Position numbers and translations under genes: made by a program. The notes under the pieces are model-generated. The model was not told the DNA's origin. It saw nothing but the letters and a program-made list of their open reading frames with translations, and did no database searches. Positions 18,212-27,476 of a DNA stretch of 64,000 bases are shown here, one piece after another (positions within the stretch are counted from its first letter, which is position 1; each line of letters begins with the position of its first letter). The DNA is taken from contig CADCWO010000001.1 of NCBI GenBank assembly GCA_902806435.1, forward strand, positions 102,143-166,142, in the 5' to 3' direction. Source of the stretch: an uncultured Synechococcales cyanobacterium. Lineage in GTDB: Bacteria; Cyanobacteriota; Cyanobacteriia; Thermosynechococcales; Thermosynechococcaceae.

Positions 18212-18865
18212 CTAGTGGGCAGCTGCAACTTGCGGTTTTTGAGAAGATTGAGCGGGCGACATTTGAAGTGCCCAGTTGCGGGTTAGCACCATGCGAGGGT
18301 GCATGAGAGCGCCCGTTGCCAGCAGGTGACTGAGGGTGCGATCGCAAGTCATCCAGACTGCTTGATACAGATTTAGCACACAAATTTTTCGGATAGCTTC
18401 TAGCTGAGGGTGATTACCGCGTCCTGGCTCGACACTATCTGCCAAAAAAACAACACAGCTAAGTTGATCCATACCTGGTTTGCCTAACGTATGGTTAGCG
18501 ATCGCTTGTAGAATTTCGGGATCTGTCACCCCAAACTCTTCGGCAGCAATAATTGCACTGATATCGGCATGAAGAAGGTGAGGGTTAGCCAGATCTACAG
18601 CCGTGAGTTCCAGCTTGGCAGCTTCTGCCATCTCTAATAGGCGAGTCGGCAGAAAGTACTTAGCTAGATCATGTAACAAACCCGCCGTCGCAGCTTTATG
18701 AACATCTAGATGGTGCTGTTGGGCAAGTTGCATCGCCATTTTCTCAACTCGCAGAATATGTTGAGTTCGTGACTGTGGAACATTTTCAGCTAACCAGTTC
18801 AAGACCTGTTCGCGTTGGTATTCAGCACTACTTAGAGGTTTTGGTGGAAAGGAGTTATAGGCCAC
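18212..18865 (-). CDS. yqeK: HD-domain bis(5'-nucleosyl)-tetraphosphatase YqeK
   Basis: 217 residues, an HD phosphohydrolase. Metal-binding motifs: RTQHILRVEKMA (first His), AGLLHDLAKYF (the HD pair), HLLHADISA, and NHTLGKPGM followed by VVFLADSVEPGR (final Asp). YqeK hydrolyses diadenosine tetraphosphate to ADP, lowering this alarmone. The adjacent rsfS gene is its usual partner. The C-terminal 20 residues are Gln/Ala-rich and not part of the domain. It opens a four-gene minus-strand cluster with rsfS, rplU and rpmA. Confidence 0.93.
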   Translation of the reverse strand: MAYNSFPPKPLSSAEYQREQVLNWLAENVPQSRTQHILRVEKMAMQLAQQHHLDVHKAATAGLLHDLAKYFLPTRLLEMAEAAKLELTAVDLANPHLLHADISAIIAAEEFGVTDPEILQAIANHTLGKPGMDQLSCVVFLADSVEPGRGNHPQLEAIRKICVLNLYQAVWMTCDRTLSHLLATGALMHPRMVLTRNWALQMSPAQSSQKPQVAAAH

Positions 18866-19063
18866 GCTGGATCAACTTTCTCAGGGCTTGGGAGGGTACT
18901 ACCTATATTCTAAATAAACCTGAAGACTGTTTTACACAAATTGCAACCCACTACTTTGATGTTGAAGTAGCCATTTCTATATTTTTGAACGGTAGAGCAA
19001 ATCTCAGCCAAGTTGGGAAAAATAACCTAGCGCTGAACAACTTAGACGTTGAGAGATACGTGA

Positions 19064-20641
19064 ATGAGCTACTGCTTAAACCCGGCTTGTCCAAATCCCA
19101 GTAACCCAACTCACGCTGAGTTATGTCAGACTTTATGTCAGACTTGTTGTTCAAAACTATTACTGCGCGGTCGCTACCGCTCAACCAAAACATTAGGCAG
19201 AGGAGGCTTTGGGGCCACTTTTCTAGCTACGGATGAAGCTCTCCCGGGACGGCCAACCTGTGTGATCAAGCAACTACGGCCAGCAGCAAGTGCGCCCCAT
19301 ATATTGAAAATGGCGCGAGAACTATTTGAGCGTGAGGCGACCATCCTGGGCAAGATTGGCAACCATCCCCAGATTCCACGCCTGCTTGACTACTTTGAAC
19401 TTAACCAGGAGTTTTATCTCGTCCAGGAACACGTCAATGGATTGACTCTCCAGCAGGAGGTTAGGCGCTCCGGTGCTTTAGATGAGGCAGGAGTGAGGAT
19501 GGTGCTGGGTGAGGTGTTGCCGATTCTCGACTATATTCACGCCCAGGAAGTGATTCATCGAGATATCAAACCGGCCAATCTAATCCGGCGGAGCTTTGAC
19601 AACAAGTTTGTATTGATTGACTTTGGCGCGGTTAAAGATCAAGTTAGCCAAAGCGTCGTTGCCAATTCCACTGATGACAGCCCATTTACTACTTTTGCTG
19701 TAGGCACTCCCGGCTACGCTCCTCCAGAGCAGATGGCGATGCGACCTGTCTACGCTAGTGATATTTATGCCTTGGGAATTACCTGTGTTTATTTGTTAAC
19801 CGGGAAATCTCCTAAAGATTTAGGCTATGACTCAGAGACGGGTGATTTACGTTGGCAAAGCCGGGTCAACATCAGCGATCGCTTTGCTAATCTGCTCAAA
19901 AAAATGCTTGAGGTTTCCTTACGCCAACGCTACCAGAGTGTAAAGGATATCCTACGAGTATTAGACCTAGAACCTCATCTGGGTAGCCTGTCTCAAGGGA
20001 TGGTAACTCACCCCAGAGCTAGAACAGGTCATACCGCAGACCAACCCACTTCAACCGGAGCTAATTCACCTGCAGCCCGGGCTGCCATAGCAGTCCGGGC
20101 CCAGCAAGCCAAACAAGAAGCCTCTAACGGCTTGCAAACTCGCAGCCTACGTAGAACGCCAGGTTCAGTAGGAGATGCACCCAGTACTCACTTAACTTCA
20201 GCGACCAAGGCTAAACTCAGTGCCAATGGCCTTCAAACTGCCTATAGCAAGGGTAGACGTGATTTCACCCTGCAAGACCTCAGTTCGCTCAAACTGCGAA
20301 AGATTAATCTGCCAGATGCCATTTTTCACCAAGCAAACTTGCAGAAAACTGACTTGCACGCCGCCAATCTATTTAATGTCAACTTTGGCCGTGCTAACTT
20401 AGCTGGGTCAAGTTTACGAGATGCAAACCTAAGCAAAGCGTATTTGAGCTACGCCGATCTAGAAGGAGCGGATCTGCGAGGGGCAGACTTAAGCCATGCC
20501 TACTTGAACAACGCCAACCTCCGGGGCACAAATCTTTGTGGTGCTACTTTGACGGGGGCCACCATATCAGCGGAACAACTGGCAATGGCACGTACCAATT
20601 GGGCTACCGTTTTACCAAGTGGCAAGAAAGGTTGGTGGTAG
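19064..20641 (+). CDS. Serine/threonine protein kinase with N-terminal Cys cluster and C-terminal pentapeptide repeats (SpkB-like)
   Basis: 525 residues. The N-terminus MSYCLNPACPNPSNP plus CQTLCQTCCSKLLLRGRY gives a CxxxxC...CxxC-like zinc-ribbon. The kinase domain (about 35-300) is complete: GRGGFGATFLATD, CVIKQL (Lys), IHRDIKPANLI, VLIDFGAVKDQ and GTPGYAPPEQM. A linker rich in Ala/Thr/Gln spans about 310-400. Residues about 405-505 are tandem A(D/N)LXX pentapeptides (LHAANLFNVNFGRANLAGSS and onward), forming a right-handed quadrilateral helix. This layout matches Synechocystis SpkB, implicated in stress and motility control. No membrane helix, so cytosolic. The gene runs toward a diguanylate cyclase 110 bases downstream. 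Confidence 0.93.
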   Translation: MSYCLNPACPNPSNPTHAELCQTLCQTCCSKLLLRGRYRSTKTLGRGGFGATFLATDEALPGRPTCVIKQLRPAASAPHILKMARELFEREATILGKIGNHPQIPRLLDYFELNQEFYLVQEHVNGLTLQQEVRRSGALDEAGVRMVLGEVLPILDYIHAQEVIHRDIKPANLIRRSFDNKFVLIDFGAVKDQVSQSVVANSTDDSPFTTFAVGTPGYAPPEQMAMRPVYASDIYALGITCVYLLTGKSPKDLGYDSETGDLRWQSRVNISDRFANLLKKMLEVSLRQRYQSVKDILRVLDLEPHLGSLSQGMVTHPRARTGHTADQPTSTGANSPAARAAIAVRAQQAKQEASNGLQTRSLRRTPGSVGDAPSTHLTSATKAKLSANGLQTAYSKGRRDFTLQDLSSLKLRKINLPDAIFHQANLQKTDLHAANLFNVNFGRANLAGSSLRDANLSKAYLSYADLEGADLRGADLSHAYLNNANLRGTNLCGATLTGATISAEQLAMARTNWATVLPSGKKGWW

Positions 20642-20751
20642 CCAATAGTAGAATTTCTGCTGAGGGCAGCCAACACCCCGCCCATAGGGCGATAGCATAT
20701 AAAGACAAGTCTTTAGGCAGAAGGGGGGTTATCCAAACCTACAGTCTTAAG

Positions 20752-21663
20752 ATGAGTCGTACATTGGCTGATGAATTGTGGTTTTATCGATGGTTCAGCC
20801 ACTTAGGTTGGCCACGTTCCTATCTAGGAAAAATCTTTCTGCTTGGTTTTTTAGCCACTCATCTCCCCTTACTTTCGCTAGTCGGCTACTTCGTCTTTGG
20901 CCCGGCGAATATCTCCAAGCCAACTGTTTTTTGGCTGGTTTTACTCGCTACCCTGGCGGATACCACTTTTTTTCTTTGGGCTTTGCAACAGCTTTTTAAG
21001 CCACTCAGGCTGGCAATGCGGGCTTTAAGCGTTTACCTAAATGAAGGTCAAACGTTACAGTTGCCAACCCATTTTCAAGATGAAGCTGGTTTGTTGCTTG
21101 GAAACGTTGCTTATGCTGTTCAGAGGTTTGAGCAGCGTCGGGTAGCCCTTGAGCAACTTGCTTCAGAAGATTTTCTCACGGGGCTACTGAACCGGCGAGC
21201 TGCCGATGATCGCCTCCAGCAGAGCTTGAGGCTAGCCACCCGGGATGGACTGTCTCTCGGGGTTGCGATGCTGGATGTTGACCAGTTCAAGCAAATCAAT
21301 GATCATTTTGGTCATGGCGTTGGTGATCAGGTGCTGGTCACCCTTAGTTGGCATCTTAAGCAGCTGTTGCGAGGGAGTGATTGGGCAGCCCGTTGGGGTG
21401 GCGAGGAGTTTCTAATCGTGCTGTTCTCTCGGCCAGCAGGGGTAGAAACTGCTTTAGAAAGAGTTCGTACAAGTTTAGCGAGACTAACGGTAGTTACAGA
21501 TAGTACAGAAGTCAAGTTCACCGTGAGCATTGGCTACACCATGGCCCAGCCAAACGATCAGCCTCAATCCTGCATAGAGAGAGCTGACAAGGCGCTGTAT
21601 GAAGCGAAGCAATCAGGACGTAACTGCCTCAAGTCGCATCAGGTAGAGGTGTTCGATGGCTAG
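20752..21663 (+). CDS. Membrane-anchored diguanylate cyclase (GGDEF domain)
   Basis: 303 residues from the ATG at 20752; an open frame extends upstream but overlaps the kinase gene and is not credible. Two hydrophobic helices (about residues 22-45 and 52-75) are followed by a HAMP-like linker and a GGDEF domain beginning DFLTGLLNRRAAD. The active site is intact as RWGGEEFLIV, and RGSD lies five residues before it, which is a canonical RxxD inhibitory site, so product feedback is expected. It should make cyclic di-GMP from two GTP. No sensory domain beyond the membrane part is seen. Adjacent to an SpkB-like kinase in the same direction, and convergent with moeA with only 21 bases between stops. 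Confidence 0.93.
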   Translation: MSRTLADELWFYRWFSHLGWPRSYLGKIFLLGFLATHLPLLSLVGYFVFGPANISKPTVFWLVLLATLADTTFFLWALQQLFKPLRLAMRALSVYLNEGQTLQLPTHFQDEAGLLLGNVAYAVQRFEQRRVALEQLASEDFLTGLLNRRAADDRLQQSLRLATRDGLSLGVAMLDVDQFKQINDHFGHGVGDQVLVTLSWHLKQLLRGSDWAARWGGEEFLIVLFSRPAGVETALERVRTSLARLTVVTDSTEVKFTVSIGYTMAQPNDQPQSCIERADKALYEAKQSGRNCLKSHQVEVFDG

Positions 21664-21684
21664 ATTAGCATCAAGCCAACTGAA

Positions 21685-22938
21685 TTAAATCACTGGTGCT
21701 ACCTGTAAAACTTGGACTAGTGATCCTGAGCGCACTAGCGGTTGCTCGACGGTTAAAATGGCAAGGCCATTGGTTTGGCCTAGATTGATTAAATTACCAG
21801 AGCTGTGGCTACCTTGAGCTAGGTCAAATTCGTGGGTACCTGCCGCTAGGTGCAGTTGGCCCCAGAAATAGGTTTCCCGTTGGCCGTCAGCCTGGAGATC
21901 TTGACGCGATCGCGCTGTAACAAATTGAGGTCCCCAAGCCCGGGACAAACCAGAGAGCTTTCTCAGGGCAGGTTGAACAAACCGCCAGAAGCTGACCAAG
22001 GCAGAAACCGGATTTCCCGGCAACCCGAAATATAGCGGAGAGTGGCCATTCCCGGCAGGTGGAAATGTTGCTACCGTCAACGGCTTACCCGGTTTAACCG
22101 CCACAGCACGAATATGAATCTCTGCACCTAAGTCATCTAACATCTGGTCTACGTAATCGTAGTCCCCAACCGAAACGCCACCAGAGGAAAGCACTACATC
22201 TGCCTTTGCTACCGCCTGAGCGATCGCCGCCTTGAGCAACTCTGGTTGATCTGGCACAATCCCAATCAGCAGTGGTTCTGCCCCACATTGGCTAACCAAG
22301 TGGGCCAAGGCATACTGGTTAGAATCCACAATCTGGCCAGGATTTAAAGTTTGGCCGGGGGCAACGAGTTCATTCCCCGTGGAGAAAATGGCTACAACAG
22401 GCCGCCGAAAAACAGGTACCTGGGTAGATTGAATGGTTGCCAGTATCGCCAATTCGGGGGCATTGAGCATAGTTCCTGGCTGTAATACTGGCGTACCTGC
22501 TTGGTAGAAAGCGGCTTGATGGCGGACATAGGCACGAGGCTCTGGCGCGACTAGCACTTGAACAGTGTTACCTTTGCGCTGGGTTCTTTCTTGGATCACA
22601 ATCGTGTCAGCGCCGGTTGGCATCACCGCTCCCGTGAAGATCCGCGCCGCCTGCCCCGTTTGGACTGAGTGTTGTGGTTGATAACCGGCAGGAATTTCTT
22701 CAATAATCGCTAACTCAATAGGCTGCTGGGCACTACACGCTTGGACATCCGCAAAGCGCACGGCATAGCCATCCATAGCGGAATTATCCCAATACGGAAA
22801 ATCAAGGTTACCGCAAATTTCTGCTGCTAGAATCCGGCCGCCTGCGTCTAATAAGCCTAGGTGCTCCCACTCAGCCTCTCCCCGCAAAGGTTGGACTAAA
22901 TCTAGAATCAGTGTTTCTGCCTGCTGTACCGAAAGCAT
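21685..22938 (-). CDS. moeA: Molybdopterin molybdenumtransferase MoeA
   Basis: 417 residues from ATG 22938; GTG codons at 22941 and 22944 are alternative starts. MoeA inserts molybdate into adenylylated molybdopterin, the last step of molybdenum cofactor synthesis needed by nitrate reductase. Seen: FPYWDNSAMDGYAVRFADV near the N-terminus, TGAVMPTGADTIVIQE, the molybdopterin-binding core IFSTGNELVAPGQ, GQIVDSNQYALAHLV, DVVLSSGGVSVGDYDYVDQM, VKPGKPLTVA and YFGLPGNPVSALVSF. The family signature is complete. No other moa/moe genes are visible in the window. Confidence 0.97.
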   Translation of the reverse strand: MLSVQQAETLILDLVQPLRGEAEWEHLGLLDAGGRILAAEICGNLDFPYWDNSAMDGYAVRFADVQACSAQQPIELAIIEEIPAGYQPQHSVQTGQAARIFTGAVMPTGADTIVIQERTQRKGNTVQVLVAPEPRAYVRHQAAFYQAGTPVLQPGTMLNAPELAILATIQSTQVPVFRRPVVAIFSTGNELVAPGQTLNPGQIVDSNQYALAHLVSQCGAEPLLIGIVPDQPELLKAAIAQAVAKADVVLSSGGVSVGDYDYVDQMLDDLGAEIHIRAVAVKPGKPLTVATFPPAGNGHSPLYFGLPGNPVSALVSFWRFVQPALRKLSGLSRAWGPQFVTARSRQDLQADGQRETYFWGQLHLAAGTHEFDLAQGSHSSGNLINLGQTNGLAILTVEQPLVRSGSLVQVLQVAPVI

Positions 22939-23221
22939 CACCACGTCCCTAACTGCAACATCTTTTGGTAGTCTATGGCGAACTGAGTTTTTGAATGGGA
23001 ATTCCCCTACTGGAAGAGGGTGACTGCCCCAGGCTTCCGAGCGAAGCAGTTATTGCTAGGTTGAACTAGTTTCAATCGGCTCAATAGATACTTCTAAATC
23101 CTCTCAATTTACAGAAAATCACAAGAAGCAATAAGCTTTAGAAAGGTACAAGCAGGGTTTGTTTGGTTATTAGCTTTCCAGCGATCGCCTGCTCTGCAAA
23201 TTGATCAATCTTCATCGGCCT

Positions 23222-23764
23222 ATGTCTTCTCTCTACGTTCAACCGTCTGCTGCGACACGGTTACCTAAGGGGGGTATCTGGCAAAGGGGCTTAGCTCTCG
23301 GCATTGATTTTATAATTGCTTGGCTGCCAAGTGGAATTTTGGGGGCAGATAGACCTGCGGTTGCCGGGTTAGTCTTTGTCGTTACTTGGTTTTGTTTGCG
23401 TGTTCTGTTAGTTGCCAAGAATCAGGGCCAGAGCTTAGGCCATTGGGCTTTAGATTTGAAGGTGGTGGATAACAAGTTCGGCAAGTTACCCGACATGACT
23501 GCGCTGGCAAAACGGGAAGGGGTTGTGGGGTTAGGTGCCTTGCTGACAATGTTTGCTCTAGGTAAACTCTGGCGCAACGGGGGAATGGCGTTGTTGATCT
23601 TACCGTTGGCAGTGGACTGTGCGATCGCCCTGATAGACCGGGTACACCGGCAAGCCTTTCACGATCGCTTGGCCCAGACATTAGTAATCTATACTTACCG
23701 GGGCTACTCTTTAGACCGAAAGCTTCAGAAGTTATTTGCCCAAGCGCGACGTCGTGTGAAATAA
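23222..23764 (+). CDS. RDD-family membrane protein
   Basis: 180 residues from the ATG at 23222 (a TTG seven codons upstream is less likely). Defined by the RDD-type pattern: Arg in IWQRGLALGIDFIIAWLPSG (here R..D), then hydrophobic helices, GQSLGHWALDLKVVD, and a C-terminal RQAFHDRLAQTLVIYTYR (HDR near the end). Three or four membrane helices. RDD proteins occur in many bacteria; some act as ion or small-molecule transporters, but no function can be assigned here. It lies 39 bases before rpmG and may share its transcript. Confidence 0.85.
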   Translation: MSSLYVQPSAATRLPKGGIWQRGLALGIDFIIAWLPSGILGADRPAVAGLVFVVTWFCLRVLLVAKNQGQSLGHWALDLKVVDNKFGKLPDMTALAKREGVVGLGALLTMFALGKLWRNGGMALLILPLAVDCAIALIDRVHRQAFHDRLAQTLVIYTYRGYSLDRKLQKLFAQARRRVK

Positions 23765-23803
23765 TGGAGATTCTGTGTCTAATTATTTGACTGGACAAAA
23801 GCT

Positions 23804-23998
23804 ATGGCCAAGGGCAAGGGTGTTCGACTCGTAATTACCTTAGAGTGCACGGAGTGCAGGAGTAATCCAAACAAGCGATCGCCGGGGGTAAGCCGGTATA
23901 CAACCACGAAAAATCGCCGAAACACAACGGCTCGTTTAGAGCTAAAGAAGTTTTGTCGTCACTGCAACCAACACACTGCGCACAAAGAAATTAAGTAG
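23804..23998 (+). CDS. rpmG: 50S ribosomal protein L33
   Basis: 64 residues: [20 protein letters not shown], then [34 protein letters not shown]. The paired CxxC motifs (CTEC and CRHC) form the zinc ribbon of the Zn-binding (C+) form of L33, so the protein should need zinc. It is followed 119 bases later by rpsR, an order retained in plastid genomes (rpl33-rps18), consistent with cyanobacterial ancestry. Confidence 0.98.
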   Translation: MAKGKGVRLVITLECTECRSNPNKRSPGVSRYTTTKNRRNTTARLELKKFCRHCNQHTAHKEIK

Positions 23999-24117
23999 TG
24001 TTGTTCCTATTTCTACCCTTGTCAGCGTTCTGCCACATTCGCTAAACCAGACTCTAGCTGTTTTCTTGCTTACGGTAGTTTGCTTTCTTTAAATTTACGG
24101 TTCTTAGCTAAATTGTC

Positions 24118-24333
24118 ATGATGTACCACCGACAGCGCGTTTCTCCGATCAAACCTGACGAACCCATTGACTATAAAGATGTTGATCTATTGCGGAAGTT
24201 TGTCACCGAGCGCGGTAAAATCTTGCCCCGACGGATTACTGGCTTGACTGCCAAGCAGCAGCGCACTTTGACCACGGCAATTAAGCGCGCCAGAGTTGTA
24301 GCATTACTTCCTTTTATTAACCGCGAAGGATAA
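24118..24333 (+). CDS. rpsR: 30S ribosomal protein S18
   Basis: 71 residues. Family core visible: [40 protein letters not shown] and [15 protein letters not shown] at the C-terminus. It pairs with S6 and binds the platform of the 30S subunit. Located between rpmG and the RNase II/R gene, all in one direction, the conserved cyanobacterial and plastid neighbourhood. Confidence 0.98.
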   Translation: MMYHRQRVSPIKPDEPIDYKDVDLLRKFVTERGKILPRRITGLTAKQQRTLTTAIKRARVVALLPFINREG

Positions 24334-24450
24334 CCAGCTGCCTCCACGTACAATGAAAGGGTAGCTACGATTGTAGCTCTGAAGTTATGCGGTAAATCTA
24401 ACTGCACACTCAGGTCTTCTGGATAGTCACTTTGAGGTCAACTGTCACTG

Positions 24451-26463
24451 GTGGAAAAAGGAACTCTAGTCGAATTCCACTTACACGGGAAGCGCCACCT
24501 GGCAGTTGCAGAACGCCCAGAAGGTAAAAAACATTGGGTTGTTGTGGACGAGCGGGGCCAATCCTATAAGCTTTCTCCCCGCCAAATCACTTATGAAGTT
24601 GCAGGTCAAGCCTACCAGCCTGGAGAAATTTCTCAATTTCTAACCCAGGTTGCACCATTCCTAGACCCCTCAAGTCTTGAAGTAGCTTGGGAGGTGCTGT
24701 TAGATGATAGCTCTGTTGCTATTAATCCCAGTGAGCTAGCCTTGTTGCTTTTTTCTAGCCAGGACCCGCCCCTGTGCTATGCGGCTCACTGTTTGCTCGT
24801 AGAGGATAAACTCTACTTCAAGCAAAAGGGAGAACTCTACGAACCGCGCTCTGCCAACCAAGTGGCAGAACTGAAGCACCAATTTGAACGAGAAGCACAA
24901 CGGATCCGGGAGCGGGAAGATTTTTTAGAGCGATTACGCTTAGCCTTCATGGAACAGAGGGTGGACTGGCAAGACAGCGATCGTCCTCGCCTAGAAGCAT
25001 TAGAACGGTTTGCAGCTCTGGGAGAAGATGCCTCCCACCGAGCACCTGCTTTGGAAGTTCTCGCTGCGCTAGGGCGATCAGAAACACCTCAGGCTGCTTT
25101 TGGGTTGCTGGTTGAGTTGGGGCTGTGGAGTGCCCACGAGAACCTGTTTGTGCGCCGAAGCCAGATCCCAACTTACTTTCCAGCTAAGGTTATGGTAGGT
25201 GCCCAGCGATGTTTAGAGGCTGCACCGCCTGACCTTGATGCCAACAATCGTCTGGACTTAACTCACTTAAAAGTTCATACGATTGATGATGAGAGCACGC
25301 AAGAAATTGACGACGGCTTAAGCTTAGAGTACCTGTCAGATGGTAGGCAGAAACTTTGGATTCATGTCGCTGACCCAACGCGCTGGATTTCACCTGGGGA
25401 TGAACTTGATCTGGAGGCGCGGCGGCGGGGCACCAGCCTCTACTTGCCGACTGGAATGGTTCCTATGTTTCCGCCAGACCTAGCAACGGGGCCGATGAGT
25501 TTGGTCCAAGGACAAGTTTGTAGCGCCCTCAGTTTTGGTGTCATTTTAAGTGCAGAGGGTGCCGTTGCCGATTTCAGCATTCACACCAGCTTGATCAAGC
25601 CCACTTACCGGCTCACCTACGACGACGTCGATGAAATGGTAGAACTGGCAGTTCAGGCTGAACCGGAACTTTTAGCGATCGCGGCCTGGGCCAAGCAACG
25701 AAATTCTTGGCGAGAGTCCCAGGGGGCCATCACTATCAACATGCCAGAGTCTTCGATCAAAGTCTCTGGTAATGAGATCTTGATTGAAGTGATCAATGAC
25801 TCGCCGGCTCGGCGGATCGTTGCAGAAATGATGATTTTGGCGGGAGAGGTGGCAGCCCTTTATGGTCAGGCGCACAACTTAGCTATTCCTTTTCGATTTC
25901 AACCCCAGCCAGAGCTGCCTAGTGAAGAAGAACTCCTACAACTTCCCCCCGGGCCTGTACGTGGCTGCGCGATCCGTCGCTGTATGCCCCGCAGTGAGGT
26001 GGGTATTACGCCAGCTCGACACGCTAGTTTAGGGTTAGATGCCTACTCTCAAGCCACTTCGCCGATTCGGCGCTATGCCGATTTGCTCACCCATTTTCAA
26101 ATCAAAGCCCATCTTAGGGGTGAAGAGCCGCCCTTCAGTGCGGAAGCACTAAAAGCGCTACTAATTAGCGTGGTTGCCGTTACTCAAGAAGCCACACTCG
26201 TTGAGCGCCAGACAAACCGCTACTGGAGTTTGGAGTACTTGCGGCGTCACAGTGATCAGATTTGGCAATCGCTTCTACTGCGCTGGCTCCGTGAGCACGA
26301 AAGACTGGGGCTGGTGCTCCTAGAAGACCTAGGTCTAGAGCTAGCCATGCGCTTTAATCGTTCTCTAAGCCCAGGCGACTCCTTGCAAGTGAAGGTGAGT
26401 TACGTTGACCCCCGTCACGATACGATTCAGCTTGAAGAACTAATTTACCAGGAAGCTCAGTAA
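24451..26463 (+). CDS. Ribonuclease II/R family exoribonuclease
   Basis: 670 residues from a GTG start at 24451. This is a 3'-5' exoribonuclease of the RNB family. The catalytic domain opens with HLKVHTIDDESTQEIDDGLS, which supplies the Asp cluster that binds Mg, continues with WIHVADPTRWI and GTSLYLPTGMVPMFPPDLA, and ends with the conserved YSQATSPIRRYADLLTHFQI (tyrosine and arginines). An S1-like beta domain closes the protein (DSLQVKVSYVDPRHDTI). The N-terminus is short and lacks clear cold-shock domains, resembling plastid RNR1-type and cyanobacterial enzymes rather than E. coli RNase R. It is 117 bases after rpsR, suggesting joint expression with ribosomal proteins. Its stop overlaps by 7 bases with the convergent gene. 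Confidence 0.95.
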   Translation: MEKGTLVEFHLHGKRHLAVAERPEGKKHWVVVDERGQSYKLSPRQITYEVAGQAYQPGEISQFLTQVAPFLDPSSLEVAWEVLLDDSSVAINPSELALLLFSSQDPPLCYAAHCLLVEDKLYFKQKGELYEPRSANQVAELKHQFEREAQRIREREDFLERLRLAFMEQRVDWQDSDRPRLEALERFAALGEDASHRAPALEVLAALGRSETPQAAFGLLVELGLWSAHENLFVRRSQIPTYFPAKVMVGAQRCLEAAPPDLDANNRLDLTHLKVHTIDDESTQEIDDGLSLEYLSDGRQKLWIHVADPTRWISPGDELDLEARRRGTSLYLPTGMVPMFPPDLATGPMSLVQGQVCSALSFGVILSAEGAVADFSIHTSLIKPTYRLTYDDVDEMVELAVQAEPELLAIAAWAKQRNSWRESQGAITINMPESSIKVSGNEILIEVINDSPARRIVAEMMILAGEVAALYGQAHNLAIPFRFQPQPELPSEEELLQLPPGPVRGCAIRRCMPRSEVGITPARHASLGLDAYSQATSPIRRYADLLTHFQIKAHLRGEEPPFSAEALKALLISVVAVTQEATLVERQTNRYWSLEYLRRHSDQIWQSLLLRWLREHERLGLVLLEDLGLELAMRFNRSLSPGDSLQVKVSYVDPRHDTIQLEELIYQEAQ

Positions 26464-27476
26464 GTTGGGGCGACCACTGAATTGAGTCGCTTTAAAACTA
26501 CCATCCCTGATCCCACGACCGGGCTGCGAGCCAAGACTATGTCTTGAAGGTCAGTAACTTCTAACTGGCTAAACTCAAGTTCTTGTGCTTGTCGAAAGAT
26601 TTCACTAGCTAACTTGTCTTGTTGAGCCTGATCGAGGTTATACCAGCCAGCATCCAACCTGACCGTCAAGTGCTTTGTGGAAAAATCTGCGGCAATGGAC
26701 TGCAATATTCCTGCTGCGTACTGCTCAGTAGTTTCAGCCACCTGCTGCTGAATATGGGCCAGCAGCTTTTGCTCTGGGGTTAACTCCGGTGCTGGGGGTG
26801 GAAACACAACTGGTTCTTGGGGGGTACCCGTTACAGGCTTCGATGCCTGTGGGGCAGCCAGCTCTGCCGGAGCGCTTAAGGGTGCCGGGGGAACCCCTTG
26901 ATCAGCGCGACCCTGAGCAGTCTTGACAAACTTGTCGGGCAAGATAGCAGTAACCCAGAATAAAACGAGAAAAGTGCCCACAAGCACCCCGGTGAGGATT
27001 GGATCCGAGATCTGATTGAGGATAGTTGGGAAGCGGGAACGAATTTGACTTAAAATGGCTGTCCACCCTGTCCACAACTGCGATTGAAAAGAGGCTGTTT
27101 CACTGGCCTGGGACGAGGGTTCCACCACAGGTAAAACTGTCGCTGGTTGAGCCGTTGCTGGATGACTAGAATTCGGGTCTTTTACAATTTCTGGCTCCGC
27201 AGGAATGCTGGTGACCGTTCCCGGTGCAGTAGCCGAAGCTGTAGAGGGTGTCTCTAATTTAGCCAGTGCTCCTGACAGTAACCGAATGGTCAATCGCAAT
27301 CCTTGAATGCTTCCAGCTTTTAGAACTGGCTGGACCCGAGCCCAAATTTGCCCGAGCGTCTGATTTGCCTGCCGAAGCAGCTGTTGCGGCTGTCTCTGCA
27401 CAGGTTTAACTGGAGGTGCCTGAGGAGGCTTCTCAGGGGGCTGCGGCTGCTCTTGTGACATCTCAGTTTCCTTCAC
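26457..27476 (-). CDS. Single-pass membrane protein with proline-rich N-terminus, function unknown
   Basis: 339 residues from GTG at 27476, which directly abuts the upstream stop; an ATG at 27461 is a good alternative start. Layout: residues about 6-30 proline/glutamine rich, about 30-75 an amphipathic region, a Ser/Thr/Pro linker, a single transmembrane helix (DPILTGVLVGTFLVLFWVTA, about residues 160-180), another Pro/Ala-rich linker, and a C-terminal soluble domain of about 100 residues (PEQKLLAHIQQQVAETTEQY, then a beta segment KHLTVRLDAGWYNL). I do not recognise a named family, although similar proteins occur in other cyanobacteria. Likely co-transcribed with the dehydrogenase upstream (27477-28460). 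Confidence 0.8.
   Translation of the reverse strand: MKETEMSQEQPQPPEKPPQAPPVKPVQRQPQQLLRQANQTLGQIWARVQPVLKAGSIQGLRLTIRLLSGALAKLETPSTASATAPGTVTSIPAEPEIVKDPNSSHPATAQPATVLPVVEPSSQASETASFQSQLWTGWTAILSQIRSRFPTILNQISDPILTGVLVGTFLVLFWVTAILPDKFVKTAQGRADQGVPPAPLSAPAELAAPQASKPVTGTPQEPVVFPPPAPELTPEQKLLAHIQQQVAETTEQYAAGILQSIAADFSTKHLTVRLDAGWYNLDQAQQDKLASEIFRQAQELEFSQLEVTDLQDIVLARSPVVGSGMVVLKRLNSVVAPTY

Noticed and set aside
18769..19104. 111-codon plus-strand frame across the yqeK start
   Set aside because: Overlaps both yqeK and the kinase start and has no recognisable domain.
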